DNA of 64,000 bases, taken from contig OX030956.1 in the NCBI GenBank assembly GCA_943735955.1, positions 9,756,445-9,820,444 on the forward strand, written 5' to 3'. The notes under the pieces are model-generated. The model was not told the DNA's origin, ran no database searches, and saw only the letters and a program-made list of their open reading frames with translations. Within the stretch, counting starts at the first letter, position 1; each line of letters opens with the position of its first letter. Both the position numbers and the translations under genes were made by a program. This DNA comes from Piscicola geometra (taxonomy: Eukaryota; Annelida; Clitellata; Hirudinida; Piscicolidae). Positions 12,560-23,600 of the stretch are shown in pieces.

Positions 12560-13313
12560 AATTCATTTGTTGTGCAGAAAAATGAGAAAAAAAGATAAAT
12601 TTACCGAAGCTAGACTTCAAATTGTTTGCTTAATTCAAAATTTATAGAAAAGGTTCTTGGAAGCATCAGTGTTGATGAAAGCATAGCACTATAAAATATG
12701 GAAAAATGTGGCGAAACAATTTATGAGAGAGAAGCCAATAAGGTTCGGGTTTAAGTTTTGATGTCTTCGCAGCCGGCTTGGTTATTCAATTCAATATGAG
12801 CTCTACCAGGGGGCAACTGGTTCAGTATATGACAAGGAGTTCGGTCTTTTGAGTGCCAGCGTAGTTTTGAATTTAGTTTCAAAACTACCAAATGATTTTT
12901 TGTAGATAAATTTTTCAGCCACTGAAGTTAATTGATGAATTTCAAAGAGGAGGTTATGGATACTATGGGATAGTAAGGTCCAACAGAATAGGAAAATGTT
13001 CAGTTATGCTAAATACACAGTTAAAAAACTTCTGAGGGGTATTTTGATTATAAACTGGAAAAGCATCCAATAGTAAGAGATTAATTCTAATTTATATTAT
13101 AGGAATTTTCAAGGGCATCAATCCAGTTATTTCATGTCAACGATGGATATCAACAGATAAAAAAAGCTTTCTATAAATATGCCACTCTTCCTTAGGTAGA
13201 GAAAGGCCCAAAAATGGCCAGCTGAGTTCCAAGGCCTATTAGGTGCGCTTTTTGCAAAAAGAACACAACTAGAATATGTAAAAAATGCTTTAAACACATT
13301 TCATACAAACTGA
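12560..13313 (+). pseudogene. piggyBac-type transposase relic (PGBD, DDE_Tnp_1_7)
   Basis: Plus-strand text, with several frameshifts and stops, follows the C-terminal half of a piggyBac transposase in order: VRFGFKF, a GYSIQYELYQGAT-like block, KEFGLLSASVVLNLVSKLP, FFDNFF-type text (now broken), GYYGIVRSNRIGKC, FKGINPVISCQRW. It ends with a cysteine-rich tail CAFCKKNTTRICKKCFKH (stop at 13311-13313), matching the C-terminal cross-brace zinc finger of the family. Not functional. Ends of the element and a TTAA duplication are not identified. Confidence 0.75.
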
Positions 13314-13445
13314 ACTAATTTAAATTGTTTACTAACTTTATTTTTCACAAATAAGTTTGTTTTGATATTTAATGGATTAAATTATATATAAAAAATTCAA
13401 CAACAAAAATAATTCGTGCTAAAATGGGTTAACAGTGCTTACCAG

Positions 13446-15097
13446 CAGTGTTATTCCAGTTAACTGTAACTGTAACTGAAATTGTAAATTAACTGCAAAA
13501 TATGATTCAGTTAACTGTAACTTTAACTGTAACTGTTATTCAATGCATAACTGTAACTGAAAGAGAAACTGAAAAACAAGAATACTAACTGAATAGTAAC
13601 TGAAAAATATCTATTTAAAAAATGAGAAGCGCTACAAGATAAAACATTGGCGGATGCACGTTATTGAGCAATAATATTATTAATTTATTTTATTTTTTGA
13701 GTCCGATTATATTTATTTAGTGTTTTACATAGTTACTTTTTTTTGACCAATTGAATTATACAAATTTTTAAAGTTAATAGCGGCAGAAAATAAGAAAATG
13801 GCGTATGGGCCTATTTTATTTACGAAGCTTAATGCGACCAGTGTTTTTCCAGTTAACTATAACGGTAACTGAAATGGTAAATTAACTGAAAATAATGATT
13901 CAGTTAACTGTAACTTTAACTGTAACTGTAATTCAATGCATAACTGTAACTGAAATAGAAGCTGAAAAACGTGAATACTAACTAAATAGTGACTAAAAAA
14001 TATCTATTTAAAAAATGAGAAGCGCTACAAGATGAAACATTGGCGGATGCACGTTATTGAGCAATAATATAATTTATTTATTTTATTCTTCGAGTCCGAT
14101 TATATTAATTTAGTGTTTTACATAGTTAATTTTTTTTGACCAGTTGAATTATACAAATTCTCATGAAATGTTCAAGGTTAATAGCGGCAGAAAACAAGAA
14201 AATGGCGTATGGGCCTATTTTATTTACGAAGCTTCATGCGACAAAAGCGAATTTCAGGTTTCAGAAGAGGATGATAATGATAAAGAGAAATTTACCAGAC
14301 AACACACTGTAGTTGATAATTATTTACGTAATTACATTTTAAAATATTATTTACCAAGTTATGAGCATAATTTATAAGCAATTTAAATCATTTCAATTAA
14401 ACAGTAGTAAATATATGCAATTTTTATCATTTTGGTTCAGAGAAAATGATTTCTTTGATAAAAGATTATAAGAACAATGTAGAAGATCGAATTCGTAAAG
14501 ATCTTCAAACTGGACATCGCGTTGTCATTAGCATGGATTGCTGGACTAAGAAGGGTCTTACACTTTCATGTCTCGGGATCTCAGCATCCTTTCATAATCC
14601 ATCAATGCGTCGTGCAATTCAGGCCCTGCTAAATGTTCATTCTGTGTCTCACCCACATACAAGAGAAATGTTAGCACTTAAATTATTGAGTACCCTAGAT
14701 TATTAGATTCTTTTGCGCAAGACATTGTTTCAGCTCCCGCTTCACAAGCGTATGTGGAAAGGGTGTTTTAAGTGTGCAGAGACCTAACTGCAGGGGAAAA
14801 AATCGCCTCAGCAAAAATCTGGAATTGAAAACATTTATGAAAATGAACAGCGTATATTATGAAAAATATATTTATATATCTTTTAAATCATTTGACTTTT
14901 AAACATTAATTCAGGCTGTATTATAAATAAATATTCATTTTTTCTCCATCTTGATTAACTGTAACTGTAACTAACAAAAATAACTGAAACTGAAATAGTA
15001 ACTGAAAAATTAAAATTAGCAGAACTGTAACTTGAATAGTAACTGAAAAATTAAATTTTTCATAACTGTAACTTGAACTTGAACTGAAAAATCACTG
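13446..15097 (+). mobile_element. hAT transposon with CAGTG...CACTG ends (copy A)
   Basis: Begins cagtgttattccagttaac and ends aaaaatcactg. Flanks are cttaccag (13438-13445) and cttcccag (15098-15105), an 8-bp duplication with one mismatch. Subterminal regions are full of short taactg/aactga units, typical of hAT end-binding arrays. The first ~386 bp (13446-13831) is repeated at 13832-14237, giving a second internal left end (cagtgtttttccagttaac). Homologous to 26874-28093. Confidence 0.88.
14144..14870 (+). pseudogene. hAT transposase fragments
   Basis: Two open stretches (14144-14377 and 14446-14706) with text typical of hAT transposase: NSGRKQENGVWAYFIYE (degraded N-terminal zinc-finger side) and HRVVISMDCWTKKGLTLSCL, the conserved block before the catalytic core. 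Most of the core is deleted. C-terminal dimerisation text (ASQAYVERVF, CRDLTAG) follows at ~14735-14790 in shifted frame. The copy at 27179-27848 carries the same internal deletion, so both derive from one deleted ancestor. Confidence 0.8.
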
Positions 15098-15105
15098 CTT
15101 CCCAG

Positions 15106-16539
15106 CCATTTTTTGATTCGCCGAAGAGAACTAAAGGAACATTCTACACTGCTGGTAATGCTGGGTAGAGTGAGTAAAATTCAAAATGCCTTCTTAATGT
15201 TGTTAAAAATTATATATGTTATTTCAAACGTTATAGATATCTGAAATATCTTTATTCCAGCGCTCTTGAATTTAGGCGCTATAGCAATTTATTTGATTGA
15301 TTGATTGATCCACGCGTTAAACCATAAATCTTCTTCTCCTTAAATGCCCTCCAAATCATACACATTTGAATCTTTCTGATCCAATCAATCAACGAGTGGT
15401 TTTCTGTTTCTTGGATGAAATGAATTAAATTAAACGCAGGCGAATTATATGAAGAAAAACTGATTTGTGAAGACTTTATAGAATTGACGTATGAAATTAT
15501 AAAGAGTCTTCTCCAAAACTCAAATGGGGTTTGAGATGGAAGGTTGCTTTTTGTGTTTTTTTCGACCGACTATTCGAATTGCATTCAAATCTATATACAG
15601 ATTGCCCGCTTAATCTTCTGAATCTTTTAACATTTCTTTTGTAACTATCTGCTTTATCTCGATGATCTTTCGTCAGATCAAAATTAATTTGTGTGTGTTG
15701 ACTAGTTTTCATAATGTCAAATGACTTTTTAAAACATGTTTTTTACCGGTTCTAGCATAGCAGAATATTTTCAATTAAACAGAACCACACCACAAATGAC
15801 GCATTACAGGCGGCTGCATGCAACTGATTTGCTTTGCCTCTGGTATTAGTATTCGCCTCTTCAGCCAATTTTCCTGAAGCTTTTGCGATTTTCACAAAAT
15901 TGAATTTAAAGATACAAATACTTTTGTATTTTCCGACCATTTGGTTTCACGCAGTTTAGCAATGTTGGATATCATATTTCGTCGAAACACAGACTTTCGA
16001 AAAAAAACTATTTTTTACGGTTTCGAAACAGTTTCTCATTTTCATGATTTTCATATTTTATGTTTATTACATTATCAGTTCACTTTGCTAAATTCAATCT
16101 TTTTGCATAAATCTTTGTAAAAACATTCATTCATTAGATGAAAAACTCTTCGCCGAATATCATTTGAATGCTGTTTTATTTGTCTTCTTGGGATTGTAAT
16201 TATTAATAAATAAATATAAAAAAATTTGTTTATTAAACACTATTTATAAATGTAAAAACTCCAAATAATCATACATTGCTCAATTGTTATCTTTCCCAAA
16301 CAATTCTTTGACTTTTAAATAGAAAAAGTTGTTTTTAAAAATATATAAATCAATTCAGTGCACTTTTGATGTGTTTTAATGGGTGACTAAGGGCTTATTA
16401 TAGTTTCAATGACCAAAAACACTAAAAACAACATTAGTTTGCAATAAAAAAACTGCTTTGGACCAACATTATTTTTTGACCATTTTACATACTTCCACCA
16501 TTGACACATTAGAAATAAATAAATAATTCATGCCTATTT
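15106..16539. other. AT-rich intergenic DNA
   Basis: No gene recognised. Contains the small LINE tail at 15259-15310. Minus-strand open stretches (15497-15712, 15752-15940) have no family resemblance. Confidence 0.4.
15259..15310 (+). mobile_element. L2-like LINE 3' tail
   Basis: Reads ccagcgctcttgaatttagg, then gcgctatagcaattt and four ttga units. It is the same 3' end, inverted, as the LINE fragments at 17256-17646 and 56880-56945. Confidence 0.6.
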
Positions 16540-16599
16540 ATAATGAGCTGAGGCACCCCTCATACTCACGTCGTGAAACACCGCATCATATACACTAGG
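16540..16599 (-). mobile_element. SINE fragment
   Basis: Minus-strand text ctagtgtatatgatgcggtg followed by tttcacgacgtgagt matches the body of the SINE at 45904-46100. The copy is cut just left of the inverted-repeat element at 16608. Confidence 0.65.
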
Positions 16600-16607
16600 C
16601 TAGAGAC

Positions 16608-17921
16608 GGGATACTATGGAGTGCGTACTCGGAAGCATAGACATAGCAATATGTAAACAGCTGATGGCAATGTTTATTTATTTCTTGAATCAGCTGATTG
16701 TTGGTTTCTAACAATAACAAAAAGCGGCCATATTAATTTAGATTTCGGCAAACTATCCGAGGCGAGATATATCGTAAAATGAACAATAACTGAGGCTTCT
16801 TTTACTTCTTTTTTTACATTTTTTTACAAGTTATATGATAGTTCACGATATATATTTCGGAAAACTATCTGAGGCGAGATATATCGTAAAATGAACAATA
16901 AATTAGGCTTCTTTACTTCTTTTACGAATAATTTTTTGAGTAATTAATAATAATTTTACTCAGTAATGTCAAATCTGGTATATATTTCGGCAAACTATCT
17001 GAGGCGAGATATATCGTAAAATGAACAATAAAGAAGGCTTCTATACTTCTTTTATTGAATACTTTTTAAAGTAATTAATAATAATTTTATTCATAATGTC
17101 AAATCTGTTCACATTAAAATTATTCAAATTGATATTCCTATTTATATACATAAACAATTACCGAGTCCATCGTAATCCTAAAAAATAGATGAAACCACTT
17201 TATTTAACTAGAAAATATTATAAAAATTCAGAAATATTATGCTAAATTGTTTAATCAATCAATCAATCAATCAATCAAATAGATTTCTGTAGCGCTTTTT
17301 CTTCAAATTCAAGAGCGCTCGTAAATAAATTTGTTAAACAGATATGTCTTCAGATCCTTACGAAAAGTAAATAATGATTTAGAAGTAGTTAAATAAGAAG
17401 GTAATGAGTTCCAAATATATGGACCTGCATAATGGAAAGAACGTTTAGCAAAAGAGTTATTAATGGAAGGGATGAAATAATGATTTTGAGTGGATGATCT
17501 TAAATTCCTTCTATGAGGGTGAGTTATTAATGATTTGAGGTATATTGGGGATACTGGGGAGTTTTGTAATTTAAACATAAAAACACAGATTTTAAATATA
17601 ATCCTAAATTTGATGGGGAGCCAATGTAATAAGATGAGAGAGGGTGTAATAAAAAGTTTTAGCTTTATATTTTTGGTCAGAGCAATAAAGCCATCAGCAA
17701 AATGTTTTACTAGTAATATTATAGAAGTCAAAAGATCTGCGTGGTTCTTAACTCTCTAAACTAAACTAATATGAAAAAAATCTTATTAATTTAAAGTATT
17801 TCCTTTTGCCTGTTAGCAACACCGTTTTATTACCATACAGCTATTTAAACATTGAAAATTTGTCTATGTCAATCGTTAAGATCATTTGCATAAATTATGA
17901 GTACACCTTCCAAAGTAAACC
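16608..17921. mobile_element. unclassified TIR transposon with internal tandem repeats, copy 1
   Basis: Exact 8-bp target duplication ctagagac (16600-16607 and 17922-17929). Left end gggatactatgga and gtgcgtactc; right end, inverted, ggtttactttgga and ggtgtactc: inverted repeats of about 23 bp. Inside are three tandem units of ~125 bp (from about 16735, 16853 and 16983), each opening with caaactatcYgaggcgagat and tatcgtaaaatgaacaata. No transposase. An L2-like LINE fragment is inserted at 17256-17646. Second copy: 29656-30430. An 8-bp duplication is compatible with hAT, P, Merlin and others, but the end sequence is not one I can assign. Confidence 0.88.
17256..17646 (-). mobile_element. 5'-truncated L2-like LINE insertion
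   Basis: Minus-strand frame encodes the C-terminus of a non-LTR reverse transcriptase ORF: TPSLILLHWLPIKFRI at the truncated 5' end, then LRSSTQNHYFIP, FHYAGPYIWNSLPSYL and FRKDLKTYLF, ending in stop and a (ttga)n tail. The paralogous element at 29656-30430 lacks it exactly (reads ttgtttaataaaaag), giving an empty site and a 4-bp duplication taat. Confidence 0.85.
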
Positions 17922-17929
17922 CTAGAGAC

Positions 17930-18780
17930 CGACCTAAACTGATATTTTTAATTCGGTCGAAACTGATTTGAAATCCCATTTTCGGCCGAAGCCGAAATTA
18001 AGCCTAAATTAAAATCAGATTTTCAGCCAAAATTGAAATTTTTCCAAATGTTCATTAAAAACAAAAAAAACAGCATTTAACGATGATAATGGCCGTTTAC
18101 TAAGTAAACCCAAATAAAAGTATATTCCAAGCAAAAAAATATAAGTTTTCAACAACAAAAATGGTCTACACAAGTTTATTAAAGCAAAAAACAGTATTGA
18201 ATGATGACAATTTCAGTTTAATAATTAAATCCGAACAAACGAATTTTGTAAGTCAGAAATAAAAGTTTTTCAACATTTTCACCAAGAAGGTTGCTGCAAA
18301 GAGCTGCGTAGATTTTCCCTGCAAAACTAAACAGTTGATCGTTTGCTACACTTGTTGGGGGTGCAGATAAGTAGTTTCGAGCAGCAGGTTCAAGACATGA
18401 ATATTGACTGCATCGCCAATGCGCAAAAATGTTGGATGCTCTATGGATCCTAGGCTCTTTAAGATACGCCTGCATTTGGCGTTCATTTTCAGACGTCTTC
18501 TTGGCGGCATCATCGTTGTTTTGGTTGTTGAGGTTAACTGTCGTGAAAATCCCATAAGGATGATGAACCCAAACTGTTTAAAACTTTTAGTTTTCATTAT
18601 TTGTTCAACCTGGTTGATGGAATTTTCTCCTGCAACAAAGTTTGGTTTGATAAAGTTATAAACTATTTTTGTGGCTTCTTTCTTTTCGAAATCGTCAAAA
18701 TACGTGTCTTCGAAGCAAGTATCAAGCAAAGTTGATGCAAAATTACGTCTCGAAGGGCTGCTTTAATCTGCATCAGTCCA
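17930..18780 (-). pseudogene. hAT transposase C-terminal fragment with one element end
   Basis: Minus strand encodes the end of a BED-type hAT transposase across two frames (one frameshift near 18350-18475): LDTCFEDTYFDDFEKKEATK, then EPRIHRASNIFAHWR and NYLSAPPTSVANDQLFSFAG with KIYAALCSNLLGENVEKLLF. The left edge (tagagaccgacc, then aattcggtcgaaac) looks like the inverted terminus of this hAT. The element at 16608-17921 inserted inside that terminus, since its target duplication ctagagac overlaps it. The other end is not found. Confidence 0.75.
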
Positions 18781-19937
18781 ACATCATCTGACGTAGTTTT
18801 TCATTTTGTTTTTAGGATAGAAATCATCGGAAATTGATGCATTATCGCAGCTGTTCTCTGTGGTCGCGTCAATTAATCCCTCCGATGTAGTCAATCCGTA
18901 CAACCGATGCGTTTCGAACCTTTTTCAATTCATCCGGATGTGTTGTGAAAGGGGATGGTCGGGTGAAGAAATGATATCTGAAAGATTTATAACTTTAGGA
19001 AGACCATCATTTAAGTTTTAATAAAGCCTCAACAGCTTTGGACGGAGACTCACCCCCACAAAGAAGAAGCAACACGCCACGGGCACATTCAAGAAACCAG
19101 GCTCTTGTATATGGAGACATGAGGTCATCACTTGGATGGGCGAGTCTATTGCGAGCGTTAATTTAAATGTCACAGAATTACATTCGCCGACGTTTTAATA
19201 GTAGGCCCCATTGCAAGGGATTCATTGCTCTTCGAGTTCTCCCTTCTCAACAATCCACTTCAAAACCTTTGTTTCCTCTTTTTATCTGAATCAATCCATC
19301 CTGTTTAAACGAAATGCACATAATTTATTCCCAAAAGAATGAAAGCTTTAAAAAACAGACAGAGCCGAGTAATGATGTTTCGCTCAGACCATTGCAAAGT
19401 GCAGACTAGAAACAACGGTGACTCCACCACACGCTGCCCCCATACACTCTTCCCTGCCCTTTCTTGCGAACATTAAAAATCATTAGCAGATCGTAGCAAA
19501 TCATTTGAATAGAAAAAATATATAAAAACAACAATTATTTGAAGATAATGTCTCAAAAGAACTGAATTGAAATGATATTAATCGAATTCAACAAATTTAA
19601 AACTAATCAGAAGGAAACGCGGGTTGATGTTTGGATGCACTGCCGCGAGTATGGCAACGTATTCATAATACGACTTTGGCGATCATCATGCAAGCTGCTT
19701 CACGTGAGCTCTACCCATGCACTGATGCTGAAATTGAAACGCGGCCAGTGTATGGTGAGGGAATGACCTCTGACTTGAGCCACTAAAGCATTTGAAAACA
19801 TTTTCTTGCTCCGAAGCACTGCAAAGCTGACACCGCCTCGTGAGACCAACTGCAGATCGCACTGCTGCATGGAAGCTGCATCGGTGAGGTGGTCAGTGCC
19901 GATGAAGGTGACTTCAACTGAGTATACACGCTCAACA
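18781..19937. other. unassigned stretch with GC-richer islands
   Basis: Part (18781-18900) is upstream remnant of the hAT protein. The rest, especially 19600-19930, is richer in GC than its surroundings and has short open stretches (19572-19766 plus) but no recognised motif or splice pattern. Confidence 0.35.
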
Positions 19938-20043
19938 GTAACTAGAATAATAATAATAATTGAAACTAGAATAATAATAGTAATAATAATTGAAACTAGA
20001 ATAATAATAGTAATAATAATTGAAACTAGAATAATAATAAATT
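19938..20043. repeat. 30-bp minisatellite
   Basis: About three and a half copies of a unit gaaactagaataataatagt plus aataataatt. Lies between genes. Confidence 0.9.
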
Positions 20044-20396
20044 TAAATTAAACGCGAAATAAGCCGATATTGAATAAATGCGCAAAAATGACTCGAATGC
20101 AGTCAGTGTATCAATTAGGCATAGCGACAATCGCAGTATAAACCATCAAGTCAACCTAATCAAATCAAAGCTTCTGAAGCTTTGTGATCATGCCTTAGTT
20201 GTTTAGATACCTTATCTTTTTATATACCTTATTGATTCCATACATGTGTCTTTTTCATATTTATTATATATACATGATTAATAACTATACATTTAATACT
20301 ACTGAAATGGATACCTAATATTAATGACAGCAACAAAGGAAGCCTGTGGTGGAGTCAGTTTAAATAAGGTAAAAAGAATTTTCATCTTACTATCCC

Positions 20397-20586
<190 letters not shown>

Positions 20587-20592
20587 TATATA

Positions 20593-20598
20593 TTTATT
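20593..20598 (-). promoter_or_regulatory. poly(A) signal AATAAA for the LPGAT1-like gene
   Basis: Minus-strand AATAAA 56 bases after the stop codon, immediately before the (CA)n array. It is the first canonical hexamer downstream. Confidence 0.5.
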
Positions 20599-20653
20599 TA
20601 AGTATTTATCCCCCATCTCTCTCTCTTTCTTACATGCCGTGCCAGAACAAAGA

Positions 20654-23600
20654 CTAAAAAATGGATAGAGACAAGTTGATGATCGAGTGCAGCATCAGCT
20701 TGAGGAGACTGTAGTGGAGATAGACCGATGCCAGAAAGAAGAAGTGAATGAAGAAGATGCGAGTGGAGTTCATGCTGATGTGTGGCAGCTGGTCTACGAT
20801 GTGGCCTTGCAACTGGCTGTTATCTGAGACCTTCGGAAGCACCTCGGAAACTTCATCCTCCTCCATCTCACTCCAACTCCGCTTGAACGACTCCATGAAC
20901 TCGGTGTCGATGCCGTGATAGCCTCCCTCTCCGTCGCTCGAGTGCTCTTCTTCTTCCCTTGCATCCACATCTGACTTCTTGTTCACTGTCGAGTGACATA
21001 AATTATTCGTCAAATCTCTAAAACATCACCACGAGTGACCCTGAATCAATCATCACACCCACCGTTGATAGCTTCCTTGGAGTTGGAGACCTTGGGCTCG
21101 TCAAAGCATCTGGGCGTCTGGTACTTGTTCTGGTAGGCCATGGCCTGGGCGGCTTCGATGACGACTCCCTCGTTGTAGTACACCTCCATCATGAGGTCCT
21201 TCTGCTTCCACACCCCGAAGAACCACGCCTGCAGGTCTTCCTCGCTCAGAGAGACGAGGTCCGCGATGGCGAACTTGCGCACCACCACCACCATGTGCAG
21301 CGGGTCTGTGCGTCGACGACAGATCAGGTCGAAGATGGAGAGGGCGTATGCGTTGGGGTAGAGGATCGTCAAGTCAACAAGCCATTCCAGGTGGCTTGGC
21401 TGTTCTAGTTTCAAAGATGAGTTTTGTTTTTCGTTGTCTTTTTGATCGACTGTATGGTGATGAGTGTAGGCGATGAGTGATGATGGTGTAATGTTGGTGG
21501 ATGATGGTAGAGAGTGGAGGTCGGACACGGACCCTTTTTTATTCTCGGTCTAATCCCGGTCCTGAAATGTTTTCCGTCCCGTTTTCGCAACTCGATTTTC
21601 GGTCCCGACCCATTCGCGAAAAGAAATTTTTGGTCTCCTCACTCATTATCGCTGCCATGTTCACCGGTCTCAAATTAGCCACTTCAATGAACCCTTCAAC
21701 AGTAACGAATTCTCTCATGTCTTGAGCACAGAATAAACTAATGGCTTTGTATAGACTGCTTTTTAGACGAGGAGAAACAGATTTTTCAGTGATGGAAAAA
21801 GTATTTTGACTTTTTCTTTTACAGCTGGGCTGCTTGAAAATGACTTTCTAGGTTTGAATATTTCAGAAGTACCAAAGAAGTTCAAATGGTGAAGTTATAC
21901 TTTGCATGATTTGCCCTGCACTAAATCAGTATGGCACCCATTCACAAGAACTCTGACGAAGCTTTTCCTTGCAATACTTTTTTAGCAAGATTCAGTGGAA
22001 ACTCTTGCAGGATCGCTTGTCATAACTTTTCAATTTGGCATTACTTTATTTTTAAAAAAGCTAATGTTGGAGACTCCAGCGAAATGAATGATGACCATGA
22101 TGACATTTTGAAATATTTATGATTCAAATTGACGATAATAAAAATTCGGTCAGCTCGGAAATCTCTAAAGCAGTTTGATTGAAATGAAGGATGTTTAGTT
22201 GTATATATCTAATATATGTTTAACGCAATGTGTAGGATTCAATCAGTCATTCCATAGATTTTTTTGATTGATCAAATAAAATGCTATTTATCTTAAAACT
22301 TTTGCAATAAACTATAAAACTGAATACAAAATATTGAAATCATTTTAGAAAAATCATAAAACGCTAAACACGAAAGCTTTCAAAAAAGTAAAAACCATAG
22401 AAAGAAATCTAATTTATGGAAAACGGTACGTTTTTAATAAACATTGATTTAATTTTAATTTTTATGCAAGTAATTTTTTCTCTACCAATAACTTTTGTTT
22501 CCTTCCCAATTTGAATGTTGATTCCCGTTCCCATTAATCTATTTCCGGTTCCCAATTTTACTTTTCATTCCCTTTCCCATGGGAATCCCGAGGGTACCCG
22601 GTCTGACCTCTAAAAGCGAGTGATGGTGCTGAATGAGGCAATCAAATTGGTAAATTACAAGGCCCGAGTGAGGAGAGAATAGCCTGGAGAGCCCCCATCC
22701 GAGGGAGACTGCAGTGGTTGAGGTCGGGAAAGTTGTTCTTCATGGCGTATCTGAGTGGTGGTGTGGGCCACTAGTGAAGTAATCAGATACTAACTGGAAA
22801 ACTTGTGGTTCAAACTACACTGTTGGCCAAAAATAACATGCCACTGTATATTTGTCTATAACTTTGACAAATATTAATCGATTCTCTATTTTTTTCTACT
22901 CAGAAACGAATCGGAAATAAGATTTCATAACACAAAGTACTTTTATCTAGCAAAACTTAAATGAATGTAAAATTAGCAAAAACCTTTTTTTCAAACACAT
23001 AAAAATGTTTTTAATTTTTTAATTTTATGACAATTTTAACTTTTTAACTTAAATTTTTAATTTTAAAACTGTTGAAATCAATGCCGTATATTACAGAGAT
23101 TTGCTGTTGAAAGAAGAGCTACTGTCTGTGATAAGCGACATTTCAGGTTACTTCTTCGTCTTTCATCAAGATGGTGCGCCATCACACCGGGCGCGTCAGA
23201 CAGTCAGCTTGATTCGCAAGACACCTGCATTTATTTCCCCAAATCTGTAACCTGCAAACAGTCCCGACATTAGCTCACTGACTTTAAAATTTGGGGAGAA
23301 ATGCAGCAGCGGGTCTACCAAACCAAATTCAATGAACTGAAGAAGCGACTGATTACGTCTGGAACGAATTGAAGCAAAGCTAATGACAACTGGCGCCAAC
23401 TTCGAGCATTGCTTTTAGATATGAATCGCTATTACTTTTATAAATTTATTTCATTATTGAATTTTGTGAATAATTTAAAAATATATAATTTGGTTTAAAA
23501 TTTACAAAAAGGTTTTTTTCTCATTTTACACTTGTCTAAGTTTCACTAGGAAAAGGTACTGCATATAATAGAAATCAAAATAAATGTTATGAAATCTTAT

